Assembly: GCA_024752435.1 (NCBI GenBank) | Contig: CP103023.1 | Location: forward strand, 682,001 to 746,000 | Origin: Allantophomopsis cytisporea | Lineage: Eukaryota > Ascomycota > Leotiomycetes > Phacidiales > Phacidiaceae | Direction: 5' to 3' | Length of the DNA: 64,000 nucleotides | In this document: positions 1-10,474 of the stretch, piece after piece | Layout of the letters: the number at the start of each line of letters is the position of its first letter | Numbering within the stretch: position 1 is the stretch's first letter | Translations under genes and position numbers: made by a program | The notes under the pieces: model-generated | What the model was told of the DNA's origin: nothing | The model's database searches: none | The model's input: the letters and a program-made list of their open reading frames with translations, nothing else

Positions 1-730
1 GATGTACTTTCTCCGCAACATCCTTTTCCTCTTGCCCAGCTTCATCGGTTGGCCATTTGTGATCATGGGTTCCACCTGGTAGGAATTCTATCAGCTCCAG
101 CTCTACTACCTCAACGGCTCGCTTCTTAATTTCCATAGGAATCTCTTTGCCTTCTCTAGCATATTCGTATAGTGGCTTTCCATTCATCTTTAATGCCGAG
201 TACAACGGAGGTCGTTGCATGATCTTTCCTCTAAAAGGCTCAAGAGCTTTCTCTACCATCTCCTTCGTAATGTGAGCATATGGTGCTTTCTTAAGAACTC
301 TTCCTACTCGGTCATATGTATCTGTAGATGCGCCAAAAAGAACAACAGTCTCGTATTGCTTTGTACATTCCAAGAACGACTGGAGGACTTTTGTTCCCTT
401 GCCAAGACCTGCGATGAGGACACCCGTCGCCAAAGGGTCGAGAGTTCCTCCATGCCCAATCTTGACTTGTACATTCTTATTCTTGTTTTTTCTTCTTTGC
501 CTCTGATTATGATTGACGCGCATGCGCTCATTCTTCTCGGCTGCTATCCATGGCGCAAAGAAGTTCGAAGGGTCGAATTGTTTTTGACAGTCACGGAGGA
601 CTTGCGCCGAACTGATGCCTGTTGGTTTGTTGATAGCTATAAAAATATATTAGTATTTGCTAAAAGATTGAATTGGGCATTATATACCAAAAACGCCCTC
701 AAGGATCTTATCGCCTTTGTAAGCCGACAT
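1..730 (-). CDS. PUS4: tRNA pseudouridine-55 synthase (TruB/Pus4 family), C-terminus beyond window
   Basis: Isomerises U55 to pseudouridine in the T-loop of tRNAs; the yeast orthologue acts on cytoplasmic and mitochondrial tRNAs. Read on the minus strand, the ATG at 730-728 opens a 43-base first exon (MSAYKGDKILEGVF) followed by an intron at 687-637 (GTATAT..ATAG, CTAATA branch). The second exon begins in phase as AINKPTGISSAQVLRDC and runs off the left edge. About 226 residues are visible. The catalytic motif is KIGHGGTLDPLATGVL, whose Asp is the conserved nucleophile of TruB enzymes. Further on come the family motifs MQRPPLYSALKMNGK and YEYAREG. A basic insertion (RRKNKNKNV) just before the catalytic loop is typical of fungal forms. 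The reading frame is undamaged. The upstream gene on the same strand is YKT6, about 1.2 kb away, so they are probably separate transcripts. Confidence 0.93.
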
Positions 731-1908
731 CTTTAAAAGCCCCGAGAAAGGTCGTAACATTCGGTTGAGTTGATCGAGTTATCAGATCGAAGCATGGAAG
801 TGGGTAGTCTTTTTCGTGAGACTTTCTGAGGACAAGGCTAGCTAGCGGCTATGTTGACAGAAGGGACCTACCTAGGATAACGCGGAAAATTTCCGTAGTC
901 GGTTCTGAGTGAGAGGTTCTCTTCATAATGTACCATCACAAGATATCTATTTATGGTCTTTCTTAATTTCAAATTCAGTTTAGAGTATCGTACCTCTGTA
1001 TAAATCAGCGTTGAGACTTGCCTTCCTTTCCAGCACTAGCCTCAATATATCTGACCTTGAACATCAAATAATAGCTTCTGGAGATTGCGGAGCCTCTATA
1101 GAATACATCACATCATCAAACCATTAATTACCTTTGAAGCGTACAAATTACTGCTTACTACTTTTCGATAAATCTACTAACAAAATTCTAGCTAGAAGTC
1201 TTATACTAGAGCTAGAAGACAATATCTGTAGTTATCTTATTTTATTAAATTCTCTATAGTATACTAAATACACTAAGCAGAAGAGTATGTTAGTAATGTG
1301 GTACTACCGAGTCTAGTACCTTATATAATAGTCAAGCTATATTCAAAGTCTTTAATGAGGCACCTGGTATATGCCGGCAGAAGCTAGATATTATCAAAAG
1401 TAGAAAGAGCATTAAGTAAATATATAAGGATTAAAAAACCAGGAATTGTTTGTTAGTTACCTACTGTAGAATCTGAGTATACTAACTGAGTTTAGGGCAG
1501 ATCAGTATTAGTTGAGGGACCCGAGTAAGAAATATTAGAGGTAGCTACAGCCAGTCGTACCAAAGGATAAGGTAGTTTCTCACTTAGAAGCTCGAAACAT
1601 AAAAACACTTTATATCAGATATCGTTCTATATCAGTTTATACCTCAAATTAATCTGCTCCCATGTCAAACCATTGACAATCAATACTCCTGCACTACATA
1701 ACTTGAGGTCATGTGCTCCCACTGCTAGCAATCGGTGGAGATTAATTCCTAATAGATAACAGGCTATAACCTGTGCTTAAAGCCAGCAATCAGTAAAGCT
1801 TTGTAGGAGACACATATGAGAGGGCCGAAACTCGATTATCTGTAGAAGTGAGAAATGTGAGAATGCTATAAGTAATCATAACGCCTAACCAAGCCAAAAG
1901 GTAACTAT
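731..1908. other. Spacer between PUS4 and YKT6 with an AT-rich decayed stretch
   Basis: No gene is supported here. Roughly 1130-1560 is rich in TA and in runs such as CTATAGTATACTAAATACAC, with stops in all frames. This texture matches the RIP-damaged block on the right side of the window, so I infer an old repeat insertion. About 800-1000 has ordinary composition and should hold the PUS4 promoter, and about 1600-1900 the YKT6 3' end. I see no LTR ends or target duplications. Confidence 0.4.
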
Positions 1909-2801
1909 CTACATAAGTACACAGCATGAATTCTGCTTCTTTGCTTGCGCTGTTATTAATGTTAGTCGATGGCCCAATCATAAAGACATGAAAACCTACT
2001 ATAGAACATTTTACTTTGTGCACTCAAACCATCACTCTTCGCAACCAAATCATCGATCTTCTCTCCTCGCTGAAGAACAGACTCAATTGTCTTGTGGAGG
2101 ACAATCTTTGTCTCGTCAAGTTCCTTTTGGATCTTCATAATGCTATCTGCTTGTTGAGGGTCCTATACTTTCAGTCAGTACACATTCATAACCTATGTCC
2201 CTATTTCTAGGAAAGCCGGAGATGACGGGAAAGGCGTACCTGGTATTTGACAATGTAGTCCTTCAACTCCGGGAAAGTCAATATAGGATTCGTTGTAGCC
2301 CAAGATGATCGAGGATGCTTGGCAAGGAACTCGTCGACAACCTTTGAAAGGAGTTGATGTGCGACTAGGGCAGGATAGGAGTGGTCGCTGATAATGATGC
2401 CAGCAATACCCTCACTACGACCATATGCGTGGAATGTGTAGTCTAGAGAATTCATACAGGTCAGCAATTGTGAGACTTGATTTTGCCTAGTTATGAGAAA
2501 TATGTTTACCCTGCTCTTCTACATCCTGTCTTTGTCCTGGGCGTGTGCGCTCGGCAACAGTCTTGCTGAAAAGGGTCATGAATTCGCCATAGCTATGAAA
2601 GACGGTAAGAACATTTCCTGGTATAGCCCGATAGAATTTAGAACGTACTTCTGGCGGGTGAAGCGCGAATAGGCGGACAAATCCTTCTCAGCGCATAATT
2701 CATGGGCTGGCTTCTCCTCGTTCTTGAAGATCTGCAGCGACGTCAGTGAGGATCATGGAGCGAAGAAGGGGAGCGCTAACTCCAATGTAATGAAGCTTCA
2801 T
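1909..2801 (-). CDS. YKT6: SNARE protein Ykt6 (longin-type R-SNARE)
   Basis: Essential R-SNARE acting in ER-Golgi, Golgi, endosome and vacuole fusion. It cycles between cytosol and membrane through lipidation. Six exons on the minus strand: 2801-2781, 2731-2649, 2592-2510, 2442-2240, 2162-2000 and 1949-1909. All introns are GT..AG, 49-77 bases long; the spliced length is 594 bases (197 residues), close to the family's usual ~200. The N-terminal longin domain starts MKLHYIG and continues through RQNYGEFMTLFSKTVAERT and YTFHAYGRSEGIAG. The SNARE helix reads ELDETKIVLHKTIESVLQRG, whose Arg is the zero-layer residue. The C-terminus is QAKKQNSCCVLM, giving the palmitoylated Cys and prenylated Cys of a CaaX box. 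Only the last-intron acceptor chosen here yields this CaaX end; reading straight on gives an unrelated tail. No damage seen. Confidence 0.95.
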
Positions 2802-4099
2802 GATGGCGGTGTCGCTTTGGATTCAAAAGTCAAGGGTTGTAGTAGCGACGCCGTGGTCCGGTGCGATCAAATCGAATGAATAACTAGAGGAGGTGGTGAT
2901 GATTCCAGGATGCGGAGAGTGATGCAATTCAAAGATCGGGGCAATGTTGACGACTCCAGTAACTTAAGGCTGTTACCTGTTATCGCTGTGACCGCCTTTG
3001 GCAATTTATCGCGACTGGCCTTGGTCTCATCACACTTCTCCTAGACTCAGACCACATACAACCACGTAGAGCCCACCTGACAACCGACACGGATCCAACT
3101 CCACATTTCAATCTCTACACCATAACCAACCCCGACTACTCTTACTTGTACAAATCCTCAAGTACCATCTATACATATAATCTTTCCCTTCAATCAGTCT
3201 TGTCATGTCTCGACTACCCACCGGAAAGTGAAATATAGTAAGTGGCTAAGCGAACAAATGGTGCTTCTTGTAGTCAAACGCATGATATCAGAAAACGCAT
3301 CACTAAATGTCGCGGCATGCGCTGAAATAAGTGACTAGGAGGTTGGGGATATAACCTCAAGCTACATATATACTGTTTATATACTTACATATTCGATACT
3401 TATAGCTCTTCGTTACTATAGGGGAATAAGCATATACATATAGCTTACCTACAGGCAATATGAGTGTAGAGTGAAGTGCCTGAGGCATTACATAATATAC
3501 CTTTGTACCAGGTTGTGTATATCGTATTCATAGTATCGAACTCATTGCAAAACCAATTTCACCTCATATATAGCTGGCACCTTGCTCAATTGCAATATTG
3601 TGAACATGATTTGACTTTTACTCTAGTTATTACAAAAAGAACTTACTTAGTCATATAATAGTGACTTCAAATATTTTCTTCTTAATATTACATCTACGTA
3701 GTCGAACCCCAATATGTACCCAACTATAGCTAAGGTAATTTGTAAGATGACCCGGCAATTTAGGCATACTAGATTAGTGCTGCTGGAGTTAGGTATCTTA
3801 TTCATATGCGGAATGATATGATTTGGAACTGCCCTAACTCTAAATGCGCCTTAGGAATTTAAGTGGGACTTTTACTGTTTAGCAGTAATTCAACTCAGAT
3901 TTGTCTATAAAGCGCTAAGATAAGCCTCGGAAAATCCTTCCTCCGCCTTTATCAGTAAAAGTTGAAGTCCTTGTAAATTCAAATATTTCCCCAGATATTT
4001 GGATCAATTAAACACGAGTTTCTTGCACTACAGTCAATTCACTGAGCGCTTTTGCTGTCTCCAGGTTTACAGGCAATTTAACCGCAGGAAGCCTCAGCT
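2802..4099. other. Spacer between divergent YKT6 and NOP6-like genes
   Basis: About 2802-3240 has ordinary composition and is the likely YKT6 promoter. About 3340-3900 is AT-rich with many TATATA runs. It contains no open frame longer than about 60 codons that looks like a protein, and may be a RIP-affected remnant. The last ~200 bases before 4100 are the NOP6-like 5' leader. No RNA gene or clear repeat was found. Confidence 0.4.
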
Positions 4100-5230
4100 A
4101 TGGGAAAAGATACCCACGACTCTGTTTCACGCGCTGAGCGCAAAGCTAAGAAGCGCAAGCTCGAAGATGCCGTTCCTGACCTTCCCGGAGATGATGACGG
4201 AATGAATGCGGCAGACGACAGTCTCGAGAAATCTAAAAAGAGAAAGCGAGGTGGTGATGATGCTGCTGAAAAGGAAGAAAAGAAATCGAAGAAGGACAGG
4301 AAGGAGAAGAAGTCAGCAAAGGCTGTAGACGAAGATGAAGATACCGACGCGGTAATGCTTGACGCTCCAGATGATGCTGACGCTCCTAAAAAATCTAAGA
4401 AGGAGAGAAAGGCCGAGCGAAAGGCACTGGAGGCAGCCGCCAAGCAGGCTGCAGGTCAAGCAAAGGAAGAAAAGAGCGCCGTGAAAATAATTGATGTCAA
4501 CATCGCAAAGAAAGAGAAGCCAAGTGTCGACGGCATAAAATCCGCTGAGGCTTCCAAGGAGAACAAAGCTGAGGAGGGTGAAACTGGGGAGAAGAAGAAA
4601 AAGAACAACAGGAACCGTGAAAAGAAGAGAAAGGCTGCTGCTGAGGCTGCTGCCAAGGGTGAAAAGGCTGCTCCAAGATTTATTGTCTTTGTTGGTATGA
4701 AACGACTTACTGGCCAACCATCTGTATATACTGATTGCGTGCCTAGGCAACCTTCCTTTCACGGCCAACAAGGAAAGCATCGAGAAGCACTTCGGATCTG
4801 TGAAGCCCAAGAGCATCCGTTGTTTAACACAAAAGGATGATCCTAAGAAGTGCAAGGGCTGCGCCTTTGTAGAGTTTGAAGGTTATGATCACATGAAGAC
4901 ATGCTTGAAGCTTTTCCACCACTCGGAATTCAACGATGGAGTCTCCCCACCAAGAAAGATCAACGTTGAGCTCACGTAAGTCAATGCCACTGGGCACAAT
5001 ACCTTACAAATTGAACAGACTGCTAACTAGTGTTTTCGTATAGTGCTGGAGGCGGTGGTAAATCAAAGGATCGACAGGCAAAAATTGGAGAGAAGAATCA
5101 GAAGTTGACTGAGCAGCGTATAAGAAGAATGCAGGAAGAAGAAAAAGCCAAGTTTACCAAGAAGAACGAGGGAGCAGCTGACAGTGATGGCATACATCCA
5201 AGTAGACGTGCGATCGTTCCTGGAGCTTGA
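4100..5230 (+). CDS. NOP6: Nop6-like nucleolar RRM protein
   Basis: Probable nucleolar RNA-binding protein of small-subunit ribosome assembly. Exons are 4100-4694, 4747-4975 and 5044-5230. The introns are 52 and 68 bases, and joining them gives 336 residues. The first ~195 residues are highly charged and low in complexity, with repeated Lys-rich clusters (KSKKRKRGG, KKSKKDRKEKKSA) that look like nucleolar localisation signals, acidic stretches between them, and Ala/Lys-rich, coiled-coil-like segments. An RRM follows: RNP2 RFIVFVGNLPF spans the first intron and RNP1 is KCKGCAFVEFEGY. The tail is GGGGKSKDRQAKIGEKN followed by a basic helix and ends RRAIVPGA. This RRM plus basic tail is the arrangement of fungal Nop6. 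The N-terminus is longer than in yeast Nop6, so orthology is an inference from domain order. It converges on PCC1. Confidence 0.8.
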
Positions 5231-5822
5231 TCTTCACTTCAGCAAGTGTAGAAGGATAGACGGCAAATTGCATTGGGTGGCGTACTTGGGACAAAAGTCG
5301 GTTTCAAAACGGAGAAATACATTCTGATATCTTTCGTACTCTCACATAATAGTCTTACACTGACCTCAATTGTTCAAACCGACGGCATCAATAAATCGAA
5401 TCACTAAGTGACATCGTTTTCATTTGTTTCTCTTTACCCTCGCAAAATCCGCTCGACGAAATGAGTATCTCAAATCACGACGTATTCTCTGTGTAGAAAC
5501 GCATTTGCGAACGATTGACTCGACAACAGATGTACTGCCTGTGTTGTTTCTTACGTAAAGTGTTCGACCAAACGTTAGAAGACTAGCACTAAGATTCTCA
5601 TGCAGACTCGCACTTGCAGTTACTTCTGCGAGGGTTCAGCTATTTTCTAGAATCGTTACCGCAAAGCGTCATCATCTCTTTATGCCCTCTAACTGCACTC
5701 TCACTAGCAGCCATCCCATCAAATGGCAGAAATGCCCTCATTGTATCATTATACATCATCGATCTCCTGAACGCCAAGCAATGCACCCCCATCTCTATCC
5801 TGTCCCCGCATTCTTGTTTCCT
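5231..5822. other. Convergent 3' spacer between NOP6-like gene and PCC1
   Basis: Holds the two 3' untranslated regions. An AATAAA-like motif lies near 5390 (CAATAAATCGAATC), a plausible poly(A) signal for the plus-strand gene. The open frames seen on the plus strand over 5614-6102 are shadows of PCC1. Nothing else is recognised. Confidence 0.4.
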
Positions 5823-6258
5823 TTACGGTCGTCCCTCCAACACATCGACATCCAACTCCTCCATCACGCCCAGAACCACGCCCAAGCTCTCCATGAACCC
5901 ATTAACAGCCACGCGCAACATCCGATTCGTTGTAGCTCTGTACTCCGTCCGTAAAACACTCTCCTGCCCATCCGTGCCCTCGGCCGTCACGACAGAGAAT
6001 TCGCGCTGCACAAGCGGAGACAGCTCTTTATCGACGCGTAATGCTTGCAGTGCAGAGGACGCCAGCCGAGATGTCGGAAGGGGGATATCGATTACTCTGT
6101 AGCAGGTCAGCGGTGCTTTGAAGTTTGCGCCGAATGGAGATTGGGCTGGCTAATAGCGAATGGGGATGTGGCATGCAGTGTGTCTTGGGGAATATTATGC
6201 GTGCGCGGTCAAGTGCTTACAAGGAGCAAGGGAATTCGGGGTCTTGAATAGGCGCCAT
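5823..6258 (-). CDS. PCC1: KEOPS complex subunit Pcc1
   Basis: Small dimerising subunit of the KEOPS/EKC complex, which makes t6A37 in ANN-decoding tRNAs and affects telomeres and transcription in yeast. Two minus-strand exons: 6258-6221 (MAPIQDPEFPCSL) and 6096-5823, separated by a 124-base intron (GTAAGC..CTACAG, CTGAC branch). The product is 103 residues, close to the usual Pcc1 size. The second exon carries the fold's strand-helix pattern: VIDIPLPTSRLASSALQAL, then LRTEYRATTNRMLRVAVNGF (the family signature with RMLRVAVN), then a helix ending GVMEELDVDV. Without splicing the frame would start internally, which misses the conserved first strand. No damage is visible. Yeast PCC1 also contains introns, so an intron early in the gene is not surprising. 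Confidence 0.9.
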
Positions 6259-7205
6259 CGTGCAGGCTTGAGAGGAGGTCGATGTATCTTGAAAACAGGT
6301 CTCTTGAGGTACCTTAGAGGTAAGGTAGATCGGTAGGTCGGCTGTCAGGTACAGATGATACGCCTATCGCTGGTGCGTATCGGAGTGTCAGGCTCAATCG
6401 TAAAACCTGGGGAATTAAGATGTTCGATTGAGATCCGGCTTCGACTTGAAAATCGTCATAATGGAATTTCCCAAGGTGCGGCCGCATCTAACATGGGTGT
6501 ATGAGCTACCAGATCAGTGTGAATAGCAGATCTTGCTTGGTAGCGGAAGGTGGAGACGAGGCGCATATGGTCACCTTAAGCTCATATCTCTATATGTTTT
6601 CACTCACATACCAACCATTTTTTTTTAAATGATGAAGAAAAAGAAGAAAGAAACAAGATTTGAGTATCTGGTATTGTAGAGACCTATGCTTTCGGAGAAA
6701 GATAACCAAGAATCATGACAGACAACGATAGCAGTAATTACTACCGACAAATACGAGTCTTTCCAGTTCTCAAAGGAAGCCAGTATCTTGCCTTGTTGCC
6801 TCAGATTATAAAGTGTGAGAAGTCATGTGACCATCTATCCAGAAAGGACCTAGCACTTTGTCGGCCGCCGGGGAGAATTGGCAGAATGGCAGAAAGCGCG
6901 AGAAGGTGCAAGATCATTCTCAGAAATATTGTGAGTATCATTCAAATCCGAGCGTCACAACCCACGAATTTTCTTTTTCCTACAACACTCATATACAAAG
7001 ATATTCGCACAAAAGACCACACAATTTGCAGGTCTCAACATTTATTCCAACCAAAACCACAATTATCCTCAACTTGATACACTGCATAAACAGCATATAA
7101 CCTTTACATCTACGACTTGACATCATCGCATTGATAAAAGTTTAATTTCACACAAATTAATACCTATACCCAACACAACAAAACAAAAAAGCACAACTTT
7201 CCATT
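6259..7205. other. Shared upstream region of divergent PCC1 and FES1
   Basis: This 0.95-kb divergent spacer should contain both promoters. There is a T-run followed by a purine-rich stretch near 6620-6660 and a CATGTG element near 6823. The segment just before FES1 (about 7080-7200) is A/C-rich, as is common in fungal 5' leaders. The plus-strand frames at 6715-7100 show no protein-like sequence. I found no RNA gene. Confidence 0.35.
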
Positions 7206-7847
7206 ATGGATCCAAATCTCAACAAGATCCTCAAGTGGAGCGTGGAGAACTCTTCTGCTTCTCTCGCGGATCCCAACGCCCCACGCACGAACAGCACTCT
7301 CGACCCCGAGCTGCTCGCAGCACTGATGGGCGGCCCATCGGATGCCGATTTGATGAAAGAATCCATGGCAGCAGTACTCTCCTCAGACCCCGAAATCACT
7401 CTGGACGATAAAATGGTCGCCTTTGATAACTTTGAGCAATTGATCGAAAATCTGGACAATGCGAACAACCTCGCGCCATTGGCGCTATGGACGCCTCTGA
7501 TCGACTGTCTGGAGCACGCTGAGCCTGAGATCCGTAAGATGGCGGCGTGGTGTGTCGGCACGGCCGTGCAGAACAATGAGAAGAGTCAGGCGAAGGCGTT
7601 GGAGATGGGTGCTGTGCCGGTACTGGTGAAGTTGACAACCAAGGAGGCTGAGAAGGGCGACGTGAGACGGAAGGCGGCTTATGCGCTTAGCTCCCAGGTT
7701 AGAAACTTCCAGCCGGCGCTGGATGTTATGATTGATGAGTTAGATAAGGCTGGTATTGCGATCGGGAAGACAGATGCAAGTGATATGGAGGCCATTGATA
7801 AAATTATTGGCGATTTGAGAGAGGCTGCTGCCAAGAGTACAGCATAA
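7206..7847 (+). CDS. FES1: Hsp70 nucleotide exchange factor Fes1
   Basis: Cytosolic armadillo-type exchange factor (HspBP1 family) that releases ADP from Hsp70 and helps route misfolded proteins to degradation. Single exon, 213 residues. The family N-terminus is MDPNLNKILKWSVENS. The region LAPLALWTPLIDCLEHAEPE onward contains the armadillo-like helical repeats: KMAAWCVGTAVQNNEKSQ, then LEMGAVPVLVKLTTKEAEKG, then RRKAAYALSSQVRNFQPAL. These are the Hsp70-binding core. The start is the first ATG after an A/C-rich leader and matches the family start. Codon use and frame are clean. Fungal Fes1 proteins are typically about 200-290 residues, so this is on the short side but complete. An AATAAAG motif near 8005 could be the poly(A) signal. 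Confidence 0.95.
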   Translation: MDPNLNKILKWSVENSSASLADPNAPRTNSTLDPELLAALMGGPSDADLMKESMAAVLSSDPEITLDDKMVAFDNFEQLIENLDNANNLAPLALWTPLIDCLEHAEPEIRKMAAWCVGTAVQNNEKSQAKALEMGAVPVLVKLTTKEAEKGDVRRKAAYALSSQVRNFQPALDVMIDELDKAGIAIGKTDASDMEAIDKIIGDLREAAAKSTA

Positions 7848-8999
7848 GAGATAGGCTTGAAAATTTGTGCGGCATGGAAGGATGGCGTTTGGTGTTGGTG
7901 GAACATTAGTTTTCTTTGGGCGGGATAGAGACACATCAGAATGAAAGGCTTGATATGATGTTTATAAAACTGTTTTGAATTATGTGTGCTATATACTATG
8001 CCAAAATAAAGTTTTAAACTTGAAATAAATCAGGGACTAGACTACAGTTTAATCGAACAGCACTCAACTTCCTCGTGCTATTATGACATTTTATTGAGTG
8101 ACATATCATGACAGATTATTTTAATATCGACCTAGTATCATATATATATTACAGAATTGACTATTCTAGACTACTTCTAGTAGGAAAGAACATTTCAGCT
8201 TTAAGTGGACTTTAGAAAGCATCGCCCAAAACTCTCCTTATAGAGCTCCTAAGCAACACAAACTAGTTGGACAGCAGAATTCGATGTGCTTATCTTGGAA
8301 AATTTACTGTTTAATCTCTTAGAATATACTAAGCTAGTATCAACTGTAGTATAGACCCTAAAGAAGTCCATAGAGTCTATAGGACTGGTATTTTTCACTT
8401 TACACTGATCTTGGCTTTACGAAGAGACTTAGCATTTTTCAACCTTATTGAACTGACGAAGTTTATTATCCAGAATATCTCTATGAAAAAGATGCGAAAA
8501 CCAATGTTTGAGAGGGATCGAAGCAATGGAGAACTACGATGGATTGTCTTCGGATACTAGGTTGCATAGGCATAAAGCTACCATCTGAATGCAAGTAATA
8601 ATATCAAGTGTCTCACGCGTGTCCTTTCGCAAAGATTTGAGACTGAATTGTTTACCGATCTTAGTGATGCAAATGGGTAAGTCGTCAAATTTAAAATGAA
8701 ATAGTTGTATGCAGCTACATGACCCCCCCTAAGTATGAAGTTCTTTGATACCTTGTGAAAGAAAACTATCCTATTGATTCCCGCTTTGAGCCTTTCATTC
8801 CGCCATTCCTCGAGAACACTCTCATTCACATTGGCACTCAGCACTTCCATCGACAACTCCATATCACCCAGAAGCCTCTGCTATCTGTCGTCTCTTGAAG
8901 ATAGTTAGCTAGGTACGAGTTCTTCATACTCTCTATGATTTTCTATGATATCCTGCTTTTCCATCACATTTCCCGACCTCACTTCGGCAGGGTTTCATC
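7848..8999. other. AT-rich spacer between FES1 and the protease, one doubtful small frame
   Basis: About 7940-8560 is AT-rich with no protein-like frame. A 94-codon minus-strand frame at 8578-8862 begins MELSMEVLSANVNESVLEEW and looks protein-like for about 30 residues. After that it becomes a low-confidence sequence. It may be the first exon of a truncated gene, but it has no family signature. The last ~100 bases are the leader of the aspartic protease. Confidence 0.3.
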
Positions 9000-10474
9000 A
9001 TGGCGTTCGTTCACCTTCTCACTTTCTTGGTTATTACCCTCATATCAGGCTCATACCCGATTTCAATCGTCGGAAATGCTACTCCTTCTGGAATCTCAGT
9101 AGCCCAACTTCGCAACCATGCTTATGCAGCCGATTTCCAACGCGATCTTTACGCTCTCCACAACAAATATAACAGTGATGATGCTGCATACTTCGGGAGC
9201 AAGTTGACCAAGCGAACCACAGCCGTCGAAACTGTGACCCCAACAGATTCTGACGTTGAGTTTATCTCTTTGGTGACTATTGATGGACAGACCTACAAGA
9301 TTCAATTTGATACGGGATCCTGGGAATTGTGAGTTTCTTCGCAGGCGAATTCGTCCTTATAATATAAGAGCACGAACAGCACCGTGAACGCCAGCTTACT
9401 CATAATACCAGCATAATCCCTTCCGTCTACCAGCCAAAGTCCCAGCTTGCCAATCACCCAGCTTTTGATCCAACTAAGTCGCCGAGTTTCAACTCACTTC
9501 CAGGCTACATCTGGAATATCACCTATGCAGATGGTAATACAGGCTCTGGAGTTGTCGGAACCAACACTGTCAGAATTGGCGGCGGAACCGTAACACAAGC
9601 ACTCGCCCTAGCTACAGATCTCTCATTTTCTAACGACACAGAGCGTGATGGTTTGATGGGATTGGCACCCAGCAGCGGCAGCCGCATCTATCCGGTACAA
9701 CAGAAAAACTTCTTCGAGAATCTGAGTCCACAGTTGCCAGCGCCGCTCTTCACCGTAGACCTCCACCACCAGGCGCCGGGCACCTACGACTTCGGTTATA
9801 TAGACAAATCAAAGTACGTGGGCAATATCACCTACCTGCCTGCAGACTTCAGCAACAACTACTGGCAATTCCCCCATGGCTCCGGATATACCATCGGCAA
9901 TGGTCCATTCGTTGCCACTCCTTTCTTGCCAGCTATTGCGGACTCAGCTGCAACGTTGGCGCTGCTAGAGCCCGATATTGTCAAGGCTTATTATGCGCAG
10001 GTGCCAGCCGCATTTAACGACGATGATCAGGGCGGTTACGTATTCCCGTGCAGCGTGGAGTTGCCAGATTTGAAGCTTCGTTTTGGAGCTTATGATCTTG
10101 CTCTCAAGTCGCAATTCTTGAACTACGGTCCACTCACTCCACAGAGTAAGTTGATATCTCTGCTCTTCACTTGATAGGTTTCTCTGTGTATTTAATGAAA
10201 TGTGATCTGCTCTGAAGTAAGCTGATCCATCCCAGCCTCAGTTCTTTATCTCAAACTCTCTGCTATACCAGCTTTGAAGCCTTTCCTTCCATTTCTGGCA
10301 AAGAATCTAGCACCGTCTTCCCTATGCTACGGCTCCATCCAAAATGGCCCCATAGTGAATGGAGTACCGCTTGGTAGTCTCGTAGCAACACCCATGTTCA
10401 AGAGTAATTTTGTGGTTTTCGAGAATTTGGATTCTGGTCCAAGACTTGGATTTGCTCAGAAGCCGACTTATTAG
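9000..10474 (+). CDS. Secreted pepsin-like aspartic protease (family A1) with altered second motif
   Basis: Fungal endopeptidase of the pepsin fold, probably secreted. Exons 9000-9328, 9412-10145 and 10236-10474 give 433 residues. A second acceptor at 10270 is also in frame and would shorten the third exon. The start MAFVHLLTFLVITLISG is a signal peptide, followed by a propeptide-like stretch with a KLTKR cleavage site near residue 70. The first catalytic motif is FDTGSW (Asp about residue 104), with Trp where Ser/Ala is common. The flap is ITYADGNTGSGVVG with the conserved Tyr. The second motif reads AIADSAATLALL (Asp about residue 287), where the usual Gly of D-S/T-G is Ala. The C-terminus FVVFENLDSGPRLGFAQ is the family's last strand. 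It may be a weakened or non-canonical protease. No stops or frameshifts. Confidence 0.85.

Noticed and set aside
1790..2023. Minus-strand frame reading straight through the last YKT6 intron
   Set aside because: It would replace the lipidated CaaX tail; splicing with acceptor at 1950-1952 restores the standard Ykt6 end.
4313..4855. Long minus-strand frames over the NOP6-like gene (180 and 121 codons)
   Set aside because: They are antisense shadows of the Lys/Glu-rich first exon, giving Phe/Ser/Leu-rich nonsense.
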